Positions 1 through 6,616 of a stretch of 64,000 bases of DNA are shown one piece after another (position 1 is the stretch's first letter; each line of letters begins with the position of its first letter). The DNA is taken from NCBI GenBank assembly GCA_022824945.1, contig JAJDYX010000027.1:100272-164271 (forward strand), in the 5' to 3' direction. The position numbers and the translations under genes are program-made. A model generated the notes under the pieces. It worked only from the letters and a program-made list of their open reading frames with translations. It made no database searches and was not told the origin of the DNA. This stretch comes from Candidatus Latescibacterota bacterium. GTDB lineage: Bacteria; Latescibacterota; UBA2968.

Positions 1-2
1 AA

Positions 3-656
3 AAAGAGATTGCGGGATGTGCCCTGTGCAAACGTCTGGTCGAATACTGCCGCACCTTTGAGCTTGCGGAAAATCGCAAAATTGGCGATTGCGATTACTG
101 GGCAAAACCCGTTCCGGGGTTTGGAGATGTCAATGCACAATTGCTTATTATAGGCCTGGCTCCCGGCGCACACGGAGCCAACCGCACGGGCAGACCATTT
201 ACGGGCGATGGCGCTGGCGATGTGCTGTACCGCGCGCTCTTCCGGCACGGTTTTGCCAACCGGAAAACAGCGGTTGATCTCCACGACGGCATGCGCTTGA
301 ACAATGTGTATATCACGAATGCCGTCAAGTGCGTCCCACCTCAAAATCGCCCCAGGTCCGAAGAAAAGCGCGCGTGTCTCGATTGGCTGGCACAGGAGAT
401 GACGTTCTTGCGTCGCGTAAAAATTGTTCTGGCGATGGGCAGGGATGCGTTTGACAGTTATATAAGGCTGGAGAGGTCCGCAGGGCGTGTGGCGAGGCTG
501 AATGCCTATCGTTTCCAGCACGGTAGCGTGTACCGATTGGACGATAAAATTCTCGTGGCAACCTACCATTTTAGTCGCTACAATATGAATACAGGCGTGC
601 TGACAGAAGATATGATCGATGTGTTGTTCCAGCGCGTGCGTGCATTGCTGAAGTGA
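3..656 (+). CDS. Uracil-DNA glycosylase, family 5 (UDGb-like), 5' end outside the window
   Basis: This enzyme removes uracil or other deaminated bases from DNA in base-excision repair. The open frame runs to the left edge, so the start lies outside the window. The visible N-terminal part has the paired cysteines GCALC and a later Cys, as expected for a 4Fe-4S cluster in thermophile-type UDGs. The active-site stretch GLAPGAHGANRTGRPFTGD is diagnostic of family 5, in which family 4's catalytic Glu is replaced. The C-terminal TYHFSRYNMNTG matches the His-x-Ser-x(2)-N motif of the family. A TTG at 141 is in frame but would cut off the cluster cysteines, so it is not the start. The stop at 654-656 is followed after 20 bases by the convergent hpt gene. 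Confidence 0.88.
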   Translation, partial: KEIAGCALCKRLVEYCRTFELAENRKIGDCDYWAKPVPGFGDVNAQLLIIGLAPGAHGANRTGRPFTGDGAGDVLYRALFRHGFANRKTAVDLHDGMRLNNVYITNAVKCVPPQNRPRSEEKRACLDWLAQEMTFLRRVKIVLAMGRDAFDSYIRLERSAGRVARLNAYRFQHGSVYRLDDKILVATYHFSRYNMNTGVLTEDMIDVLFQRVRALLK

Positions 657-676
657 GGGGCTGGGGGGGTAGGTGA

Positions 677-1207
677 CTACGGAGGGGTCAGCACAGCTAT
701 GTAGGGGAGGTTGCGGTAGGCTTGATTATAGTCGAGACCATAGCCCACCACAAATTGGTCCGGAATGGTGAAACCACAGTGATGGATGGGAACGGGTACG
801 ATTCTGCGTTCGGGTTTGTCCAGGAGGGTGCAAATACCGAGACTACGCGGGTTTCTGTCCTTTAATAATGTGAGAAGTGCAGAGATCGTGCGTCCGGTAT
901 CGACAATATCTTCGACAACGAGCACATGACGGTCGTCAATTTCACGACTGAGGTCTTTTGTGAATGTCACTGTGCCCGAGCTGCTTGTACCGACATAACT
1001 CGAAATTCCGATAAAATCGATTTCAATGGGACTGCTTATCGCACGCGAAAGATCTACTAAAAAGTAGAGGGCACCTGTTAAAATGCCCACGAGAGTAACA
1101 CCGTCCGGGTACTGTGCAGAAATTTCGGCGCCGAGTTCACGAACGCGGTTTTGGATTGTTTTTTCGTCAATTAATATAGAACTGTGGTGAGGATCAAAAA
1201 CCTGCAC
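677..1207 (-). CDS. hpt: Hypoxanthine phosphoribosyltransferase
   Basis: This purine-salvage enzyme converts hypoxanthine or guanine and PRPP into IMP or GMP in the cytoplasm. The 176-residue length is typical of bacterial Hpt. The PRPP-binding loop VLVVEDIVDTGRT is intact near residues 94-106. The N-terminal GILTGALYFLVDL and the later DKPERR and PDQFVVGYGLDY blocks follow the family order. The start is GTG at 1205-1207, preceded by an AAGGAGG ribosome site about eight bases upstream and a TTGACT promoter. It is convergent with the UDG gene and divergent from the small-RNA/mutL side. Confidence 0.95.
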   Translation of the reverse strand: MQVFDPHHSSILIDEKTIQNRVRELGAEISAQYPDGVTLVGILTGALYFLVDLSRAISSPIEIDFIGISSYVGTSSSGTVTFTKDLSREIDDRHVLVVEDIVDTGRTISALLTLLKDRNPRSLGICTLLDKPERRIVPVPIHHCGFTIPDQFVVGYGLDYNQAYRNLPYIAVLTPP

Positions 1208-1240
1208 TGGACAAACCTCCTTGTGATGGAAAGATGGTAT

Positions 1241-1268
1241 AAATTAAACGATTTATTTTTTAAGTCAA
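1241..1268 (-). promoter_or_regulatory. Probable sigma70 promoter of hpt
   Basis: On the minus strand, TTGACT (1263-1268) is followed by a 16-base AT-rich spacer and TAATTT (1241-1246). The hpt start is about 35 bases downstream. Seen by eye only; the -10 match is moderate. Confidence 0.45.
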
Positions 1269-1361
1269 ATTCCATTGGGGCTAATTCATACCCATCAAAA
1301 TGCGCGTTATCATTGTGGCCTGGTTAGCGCGTATATCTCCTGAGGTATTTGAAGGAATCCC

Positions 1362-1390
1362 TTGATTCAGATTTGTAAAAATGCTATATT
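1362..1390 (+). promoter_or_regulatory. Sigma70-type promoter for a small RNA upstream of mutL
   Basis: TTGATT (1362-1367), a spacer of exactly 17 bases and TATATT (1385-1390) give a near-consensus promoter. The predicted start of transcription is around 1397. No protein-coding frame with a ribosome site begins just downstream, so the promoter points at a structured RNA, possibly also serving mutL by readthrough. Confidence 0.65.
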
Positions 1391-1396
1391 TGCGTC

Positions 1397-1535
1397 GAAG
1401 CTTGTGCTTCACAAAAAAACGCCTTGAATCTGCATGAGGGTAGCCCCGCAGGAAGTTTTCCGCTGTTTTAACACCGGGACTTCGACAACCATTTCGGCAC
1501 CCGGCGGGTTAGGCGTTTTTTGTTTTCTTTTTTTT
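1397..1535 (+). ncRNA. Candidate structured small RNA ending in a U-rich terminator
   Basis: The segment starts with a hairpin (arms GAAGC 1397-1401 and GCTTC 1406-1410). A long-range stem joins AACGCCT (1419-1425) to AGGCGTT (1511-1517) and is extended by facing A and T tracts. Inside are a GC-rich hairpin (1448-1463) and a CCGGG/CCCGG stem (1474-1478 with 1500-1504). A T-rich run continues to 1535, like a Rho-independent end. Together with the promoter just upstream, this predicts an RNA of about 130-140 nt ending 14 bases before mutL. I could not match it to 6S, SRP, tmRNA or a known riboswitch. It could instead be a mutL leader with an attenuator. The rest of the gap (1208-1361) holds only the hpt promoter. 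Confidence 0.45.
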
Positions 1536-1549
1536 AATCTATTCTCAAT

Positions 1550-3343
1550 ATGCCCAATAAAATTCGCATACTTCCGGATGATATTGCCAACCGCATCGCT
1601 GCAGGGGAAGTGGTTGAGCGGCCTGCGTCTGTCGCAAAAGAACTGATTGAGAACTCAGTGGATGCGGGATCAGACCGCATTGTCGTTGAAGTTGCTGCCG
1701 GCGGCAAGGAAAGCCTGCGGGTCAGTGATAACGGATGCGGGATGTCGCGCGACGACGCGCTTTTAGCACTTGAACGGCACGCGACGAGCAAAATTCAAAG
1801 TCTGGACGATCTAAAAGGGTTGCTCACACATGGATTCAGGGGCGAAGCATTGCCCAGTATTGCTGCTGTTTCGCGTCTGACCCTTGAAACTTGTCTGGCA
1901 GACGCGGTTGAAGGAACGCGAATCTCCGTGGTGGGCGGGCGCGTGCAGGATGTATCCGCCATTGGCCGGGGACAGGGTACGACCATTACATTGCACGGCC
2001 TATTTTTTAACGTGCCCGCCAGACGAAAATTTCTCAAAAGTGTCGATACGGAATTTCGGCATATTGTGAACGCGGTGACGGCTATGGCCATGGCCTATCC
2101 CGAGATCGGGTTCGATCTCAAGCACAATGGACGCCAGGTGCTACAATTGGGGAGGTCGCGCTTTGATCGGCGGGCAGAACAGATATTTGGCGTGCGATAT
2201 GGCGCAGATGCCATCGGTGTTGAGAGCAAGACGAGTGGGATTGAGGTTCGGGGCTTTGTGGGCAAGCCAGAGTCCGCACGGAAATCCGGTGCTCAGCAGG
2301 TTTTGATTGTCAATAACCGATGGGTGCAACACAAAGCCATCGGTTTTGCAGTTTACGAAGGATATGGCGGGCTTTTGCCCAGGGGGTTTGCGCCATCGTA
2401 TTGCCTCTGTCTAAGCATTGACCCGGCGCGTGTGGATGTCAATGTCCATCCATCAAAGCGCGAGGTTCGCTTTGCCGACGAGCGGTCAATTTACGGTCTG
2501 ATCACCGGAGCGGTTCAACAATCGCTGCGCGGCGCAGATTTGATCCCAGAAATGGGCGATGCTGTTATGCCTGTGGCAGATACACCTGTGAGCATTGCAG
2601 AATCTCCCGAGATCATCTATCAACCCGGACAGCCCAAAGTTGGCGGACAGCCCCAGATGGCATTGCCCCTGACAATGAGAATGTCGCAGGAGAGAGCAAA
2701 GCCGGGGACCGGGATTAATACCGATGGTCTCGATGAAGAGGATTTTACACGAATTTCCGTATGGCAGTTGCACAGCAAGTACATTTTGGCGCATATCAAA
2801 AACGGTTTGATTGCGATTGACCAGCAAGTTGCCCACCAGAGGATTTTGTACGAACGCGCCATTGACAATATGCATACCCGTCCCGCAACGAGCCAGCGGC
2901 TGTTGTTTCCACTTACACTCGATTTTGGTGTCAAAGAAATTTTTATTGTACGCGAGGCCATGCCGTTGTTGGAAAAAATGGGATTTGGCATCCGTGATTT
3001 TGGGGGGCATACGGTTGTAGTCGATGCCATTCCTCTGGGGCTGAGAACATGGCAAGACGGGCAGCTTTTGAGAGATATGATTCGCGATATGGTCGAAACC
3101 GAGCAAGCGACTTCTGTTCCACCTTCTGTGCAAGCGCGACAGATCGCGCCCGAAGAACATCGGCTCGCATCGGTTTATGCCTGGCACACGTCAATTCGCA
3201 CAGGTGAGGATTTATCGACAGAAGAAATGCGCGCGCTTATCGATCAATTGTTCGCAACGCGAGAGCCTTTCGTCAGTCCTTATGGCAGGCCGACTCTTGT
3301 GAAGATCGGGCTGGATGAAATCGACAATCGGTTTAAGCGGTAG
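1550..3343 (+). CDS. mutL: DNA mismatch repair protein MutL
   Basis: MutL links MutS mismatch recognition to strand incision and removal. The N-terminal GHKL ATPase is intact, with the N-box region containing AAGEVVERPASVAKELIENS, then DNGCGM and THGFRGEALPSI. The middle has VDVNVHPSKREVRF. The C-terminal dimerisation domain is present, but its endonuclease motifs are altered. The DQHA(X)2E(X)4E motif reads DQQVAHQRILYE (residues 424-435). The ACR motif reads AWHTSIR (544-550). CPHGRP reads SPYGRP (576-581). This suggests a MutL without intrinsic nicking activity. The ATG at 1550 lies just after a T-rich run. The gene is followed after two bases by miaA, probably as one operon. Confidence 0.95.
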   Translation: MPNKIRILPDDIANRIAAGEVVERPASVAKELIENSVDAGSDRIVVEVAAGGKESLRVSDNGCGMSRDDALLALERHATSKIQSLDDLKGLLTHGFRGEALPSIAAVSRLTLETCLADAVEGTRISVVGGRVQDVSAIGRGQGTTITLHGLFFNVPARRKFLKSVDTEFRHIVNAVTAMAMAYPEIGFDLKHNGRQVLQLGRSRFDRRAEQIFGVRYGADAIGVESKTSGIEVRGFVGKPESARKSGAQQVLIVNNRWVQHKAIGFAVYEGYGGLLPRGFAPSYCLCLSIDPARVDVNVHPSKREVRFADERSIYGLITGAVQQSLRGADLIPEMGDAVMPVADTPVSIAESPEIIYQPGQPKVGGQPQMALPLTMRMSQERAKPGTGINTDGLDEEDFTRISVWQLHSKYILAHIKNGLIAIDQQVAHQRILYERAIDNMHTRPATSQRLLFPLTLDFGVKEIFIVREAMPLLEKMGFGIRDFGGHTVVVDAIPLGLRTWQDGQLLRDMIRDMVETEQATSVPPSVQARQIAPEEHRLASVYAWHTSIRTGEDLSTEEMRALIDQLFATREPFVSPYGRPTLVKIGLDEIDNRFKR

Positions 3344-3345
3344 TC

Positions 3346-4266
3346 ATGGCTTCGCTTCGAGATATTCTGGTAATTGCCGGACCGACGGCATCGGGCAAAA
3401 CGGCTGTGGGCATTGAACTCGCGCAGAGATTAAATGGCGAGATTATATCGGCAGATGCGCGGCAGATTTATCGTTTTATGGATATTGGGACGGCAAAGCC
3501 GACCGCTGAAGAGCGAGGTGCTGCGCGCCATCATCTCATCGATTTTATCAATCCCGACGAAAACTATAGCGCGGGGCAATTTGCCGAAGATGCATCTGCG
3601 GTGATTGGAGATATTCTGCGTCGTGGCAAGGTGCCTATCGTGGTCGGTGGCGCGGGATTGTATATTCGCGCGTTGTTCGATGGCTTTTCACCTATGCCGA
3701 AAATTCCACCAGAGATTCGCGCGCGGTTGCAGGAAGAGGGGAGAGATTGTCTTCCCAAATTGTACGAAAGGCTGTGTGAGGTCGATCCGGAATGGGCTGC
3801 AAAAATTCAGGCAACCGATACACAACGCATTCTGCGCGGTCTGGAAGTCTATGAAGCGTCGGGTAAGCCGCTATCTGAACATCAGAAGGTGCCGCCAACG
3901 CCACCGATTCGCCATACAGCGTCTTATTTTAGTTTGTACTGGGAGCGCGAAGCACTCTATGAGCGGATCAATGCGCGTGCGTGTCTTATGTTCGAGAATG
4001 GCCTGATTGAAGAAGCAAAAAATCTCCGTGACAGAGGTTATTCTTCCGATCTAAACGCGCTCAATGCGTTTGGGTACCGGGAAATATTTCAATATCTCGA
4101 TGGCAAGACGACGCTTGATCGCGCACTTGCCGATTTGCAACAGGGTACGCGACGCTACGCCAAACGGCAGATGACTTTTTTTCGCAAAAATGGACGCATA
4201 CAGTGGGTGGATGGTCGCGATGTTGATGTGGCAGATGCCATCTTGAAACACCTTGAAATAGGTTGA
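3346..4266 (+). CDS. miaA: tRNA dimethylallyltransferase
   Basis: MiaA transfers a dimethylallyl group to the N6 of A37 in tRNAs that read UNN codons. The 306-residue length is normal. The P-loop GPTASGKT lies at residues 12-19. It is followed by SADARQIYRFMDIGTAKPT (the substrate-binding SADSxQxY region, with Ala in place of Ser) and VGGAGLYIRAL. The C-terminal GYREIFQYLDG and RYAKRQMTFFR motifs are also present. The start lies two bases after the mutL stop, so translation is probably coupled. The mutL-miaA order is common in bacteria. The promoter of the next tRNA overlaps its last codons. Confidence 0.95.
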   Translation: MASLRDILVIAGPTASGKTAVGIELAQRLNGEIISADARQIYRFMDIGTAKPTAEERGAARHHLIDFINPDENYSAGQFAEDASAVIGDILRRGKVPIVVGGAGLYIRALFDGFSPMPKIPPEIRARLQEEGRDCLPKLYERLCEVDPEWAAKIQATDTQRILRGLEVYEASGKPLSEHQKVPPTPPIRHTASYFSLYWEREALYERINARACLMFENGLIEEAKNLRDRGYSSDLNALNAFGYREIFQYLDGKTTLDRALADLQQGTRRYAKRQMTFFRKNGRIQWVDGRDVDVADAILKHLEIG

Positions 4267-4291
4267 CATCACCTGGGAACACCTGTAAATT
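4263..4291 (+). promoter_or_regulatory. Promoter of the tRNA-Gly gene
   Basis: A perfect TTGACA (4263-4268) lies over the miaA stop codon, followed by a 17-base spacer and TAAATT (4286-4291). The mature tRNA begins 16 bases further on, a normal leader length. Confidence 0.65.
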
Positions 4292-4306
4292 GGCTATCCT
4301 TGCGGA

Positions 4307-4382
4307 GCGGGAATAACTCAGTTGGTAGAGTGCAAGCTTCCCAAGCTTGATGTCGCGGGTTCGAGTCCCGTTTCCCGCTCCA
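4307..4382 (+). tRNA. tRNA-Gly (anticodon CCC)
   Basis: The cloverleaf can be drawn by hand. The acceptor stem GCGGGAA pairs with TTCCCGC. The D arm starts TAACTCAG. The anticodon stem is CAAGC/GCTTG with loop TTCCCAA, giving anticodon CCC, which reads GGG. The T arm contains GGTTCGAGTCC, and CCA is encoded at 4380-4382. Its 3' side borders a small accessory patch with an IS3-type remnant, the usual setting for integrated DNA, although I see no duplicated tRNA end. Confidence 0.93.
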
Positions 4383-4398
4383 TTTTTTAAAATAAATC

Positions 4399-4860
4399 AT
4401 GAAAAACCTTGAACGTTTTGCGCCATTTTTGCTCATCACAATCTCCTTGGTGGTAGCAGGTTTTTTCGCTTGCGTAGCAACCTCGCGGACTTTGACCCAC
4501 CTGGAGAGTGTCATTTTGCAAACCTTGTCCTTGCTGACCGGACTGGGAGGCTCATTCATCTTTGGTCGCCAGTCAGCGCGTGAGGCAGCAAGAGAGATCA
4601 TTAAGCCACATGCGCGTTCTGCATTTCGACGTCTTCTTTCTCTTTATCAGAGTCTTTCTCGGGTAGCAACTACTATAGAGTCATCGCAAAACTTTGAGTC
4701 TCCAGTGGAAAACCAAGTAACACTTGCCAAACTCGAAGCAATTGTCGTTGAGCAACTCGCATCCGCAGATGATGCAATAGAGGATTGGAAAGACATCGTT
4801 CCAGAAGATGTGGAAGATTTAGACCAAAGATTCTCTTCTGATAAAACAACGAGGGATTGA
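4399..4860 (+). CDS. Small membrane protein of unknown function
   Basis: I do not recognise this family. The 153-residue product has two hydrophobic segments near the N-terminus (about residues 8-28 and 35-57, the second running LQTLSLLTGLGGSFIFG). A charged helical region follows that looks like a cytoplasmic coiled-coil tail. It begins 16 bases after the tRNA. It ends just before the next small gene, whose best ATG is two bases after its stop, so the two are probably co-transcribed. It has no visible enzymatic motif. A membrane-anchored partner for the following soluble protein is a guess from the arrangement. Confidence 0.6.
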   Translation: MKNLERFAPFLLITISLVVAGFFACVATSRTLTHLESVILQTLSLLTGLGGSFIFGRQSAREAAREIIKPHARSAFRRLLSLYQSLSRVATTIESSQNFESPVENQVTLAKLEAIVVEQLASADDAIEDWKDIVPEDVEDLDQRFSSDKTTRD

Positions 4861-4862
4861 CA

Positions 4863-5330
4863 ATGGCTGAACTAATTCGAGGAAAAGTTGCACAGGTGCT
4901 TAACGCACGAGAAATTGCCATAAATAAAGGCTATGATGATGGCGTCACTCAGGGCATGTACTTTGATGTAATGTCTCTCGACTCTGGAGAGATTAGGGAT
5001 CCCGATACGGGCAAAGTGTTAGGCTCTATTAAGCGTACGAAAGTCAGGGTGAAGGTTACTGAGGTTCACAAGAAATTAGCAGTAGCCTCTACATACGAAC
5101 GAGCAACCGTTGATAGCTCATTCTCTTTGGGTCCATACGCTCGGTCACTTATGCCCGCTAGTTGGATAAATAAGTATGAGATAGAGACACTGAGGAAATC
5201 AGACTTATTTTTTCCGGTAGATAGCGATGGGGATGATAGCGACGTAAAGATCGGAGACCCAGTCGTTCAAGTCATTGAAAATATAGTAGAGGGATCTGCG
5301 ACCCAAAATATGAACCAGTTGGAGGGCTAA
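4863..5330 (+). CDS. Small protein resembling the FlgT C-terminal domain, function unknown
   Basis: The product has about 155 residues. The pattern GKVAQVLNAREIAINKGYDD, then DGV(T)QGMYFDV, then IRDPDTGKVLG resembles the beta-barrel domain at the C-terminus of FlgT and similar envelope proteins, as I recall it. No signal peptide is visible, so this copy is probably cytoplasmic. An in-frame TTG at 4857 overlaps the stop of the upstream membrane-protein gene, but ATG 4863 is the more natural start. The C-terminal half is acidic (DSDGDDSDVK). The pairing with the upstream two-helix membrane protein suggests a joint role that I cannot name. Confidence 0.6.
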   Translation: MAELIRGKVAQVLNAREIAINKGYDDGVTQGMYFDVMSLDSGEIRDPDTGKVLGSIKRTKVRVKVTEVHKKLAVASTYERATVDSSFSLGPYARSLMPASWINKYEIETLRKSDLFFPVDSDGDDSDVKIGDPVVQVIENIVEGSATQNMNQLEG

Positions 5331-5343
5331 TTTACGCTAAGGG

Positions 5344-5631
5344 TCAGCCGTGATATTTTTCATAAGATTTGAGCAGAGCCAGTTCAATTTCTTCCTGACC
5401 CAGCAGGCACTCTAACTCAGAAAGACGTGCTTCATACGTTTTGACTGTATCATTGCCAGAGAAAATCTCTGCACCACTATCGAGGAACTGACGCTTCCAT
5501 TTTGACAGACTTACTGGATGCGCATCGTAAGCGCGAGCGATCTCTGCATCCCCTTTCTCTGAGGTCAGTGCTTCTAACACGACCTGAAACTTGAGTTTAG
5601 CGGAGTAGGACTTCTTAGATTTTTTCGGCAT
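5344..5631 (-). CDS. IS3-family transposase OrfA, orphan
   Basis: The 95-residue protein has the N-terminal helix-turn-helix of IS3 OrfA (SAKLKFQVVLEAL, AEIARAYDAHPVSLSKWKRQFL). A leucine-zipper-like tail follows (YEARLSELECLLGQEEIELALLK). In a complete IS3 element the catalytic DDE protein OrfB would follow on the same strand. Here the adjacent DNA is the coding sequence 4863-5330 read on the other strand, so orfB is missing. The gene keeps its own promoter. I see no clear pair of terminal inverted repeats. It is most likely the remnant of an insertion sequence, or a domesticated DNA-binding protein. Confidence 0.85.
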   Translation of the reverse strand: MPKKSKKSYSAKLKFQVVLEALTSEKGDAEIARAYDAHPVSLSKWKRQFLDSGAEIFSGNDTVKTYEARLSELECLLGQEEIELALLKSYEKYHG

Positions 5632-5654
5632 GGTATCTCATCCTGTTGAGTGAA

Positions 5655-5682
5655 AAAATACCACGCTGATACTCAATGTCAA
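5655..5682 (-). promoter_or_regulatory. Promoter of the orphan IS3 orfA
   Basis: On the minus strand TTGACA (5677-5682), a 16-base spacer and TATTTT (5655-5660) precede the orfA start at 5631. A six-base inverted repeat TTGAGT/ACTCAA (5646-5651 and 5671-5676) overlaps it and could be an operator or part of an IS end. Confidence 0.5.
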
Positions 5683-5778
5683 TTAGCCTCTATACCGGTT
5701 CAGCTTTTAGGGCGCACCTCAGAGCGAGAAAAAGCGAATAGCTAACAACCGCTTTCTGACTTGAGAAAACAGACCGCG

Positions 5779-5812
5779 GCGGCGAAGAAAGATCCTTCTT
5801 CGCCGCTTTTTT
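5779..5812 (+). terminator. Rho-independent terminator
   Basis: An 11-bp perfect stem (GCGGCGAAGAA 5779-5789 with TTCTTCGCCGC 5796-5806) is followed by six T. It insulates the gene at 5870 from upstream plus-strand transcription. Upstream, 5683-5778 shows no open frame or RNA I can identify. Confidence 0.75.
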
Positions 5813-5869
5813 GATATAGTATAGAGGTCCTATTTAACCCAAAAAGCAAATGGATATACAGGAGTTTTT

Positions 5870-6616
5870 GTGGATAATGAAATTCGCATCCACTATGTCA
5901 GCCACTTTCTCAAGCTGAGTTTGTGGTATGCGCGATTTCTGATGGCGCGAGAGGGAATTGCGTTTGAAGATGCGATCATTTCTCGGGTCAATGTGTATCG
6001 CAATACGGATTTTTTTGATGGCGAAAACCATCCGGCGCGGGGGTATGAAGACCCGGATTGGGACGCCTTTCTGAAGGGTTTAAAGGCCATTTTTGATCGC
6101 TGTAAGGGCGAGGCCTGGGAGGAAGAAGGACTGGCCTATTTGTGGCCCCGCGTGAAAAAGGGTTATAGCAGACCTTCTACAAAAGGCCGTCCGTACGAAT
6201 GCTGGACGTATGACGACGGCGACGATTATATCGCGATCCACATCGGCAATGTGTATCAGCCCAAATCGCCTCTGAGCGAAATGCGAGATGCCTTTATGGC
6301 CACATTGCTGCAATTGTTAAAGGATGCGCAACGGCGACGCTCCGATGTGAAGACCGTGAGGTGTGGCAGTTGGCTCAATTCTGCGCCGCCATTTCAGGCT
6401 CTGTTTCCCAAAAGCTGGCGCGAGAGCGCAATAGTGAGTCCAAAAGCGGGATATACGATGGGGCATTGGGGGCAGTTTATGGACCGCACGGGGCGGTTCC
6501 ATATAAAAAATGGGGCGCATTTGCGGGCAACAGGGGAGTTTCTCTATCCCTGTTCGACCTGTTATGCGCCAATTGATGAGATTGTGGCGCATCTGGAGGC
6601 TATGGTGGAGGGTTAG
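5870..6616 (+). CDS. Conserved-looking protein of unknown function, 248 residues
   Basis: I do not recognise the family. The start is GTG at 5870, preceded by AGGAG with a five-base gap. The protein appears soluble, with no signal peptide or membrane segment. Notable blocks are RCGSWLNSAPPFQALFPKSW in the middle, a His/Gly/Trp-rich MGHWGQFMDRTGRFH, and a C-terminal PCSTCYAPIDEIVAHL containing a CxxC pair that could bind metal or act in redox chemistry. The spread of acidic and aromatic residues looks like a folded globular domain rather than a spurious frame. Its last four bases overlap the end of the convergent MFS transporter gene. Confidence 0.65.
   Translation: MDNEIRIHYVSHFLKLSLWYARFLMAREGIAFEDAIISRVNVYRNTDFFDGENHPARGYEDPDWDAFLKGLKAIFDRCKGEAWEEEGLAYLWPRVKKGYSRPSTKGRPYECWTYDDGDDYIAIHIGNVYQPKSPLSEMRDAFMATLLQLLKDAQRRRSDVKTVRCGSWLNSAPPFQALFPKSWRESAIVSPKAGYTMGHWGQFMDRTGRFHIKNGAHLRATGEFLYPCSTCYAPIDEIVAHLEAMVEG

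Noticed and set aside
1419..1517. Integron attC-like site (AACGCCT ... GTTAGGCGTT) upstream of mutL
   Set aside because: The right side contains a GTTAGGC core, but the left side reads GCCTTGA and lacks the needed AAC. No integrase or cassette array is nearby; a terminator stem explains it better.
4399..5631. Integrated prophage or genomic island next to tRNA-Gly
   Set aside because: No integrase, no phage genes and no visible duplicate of the tRNA 3' end; the patch is only about 1.2 kb.
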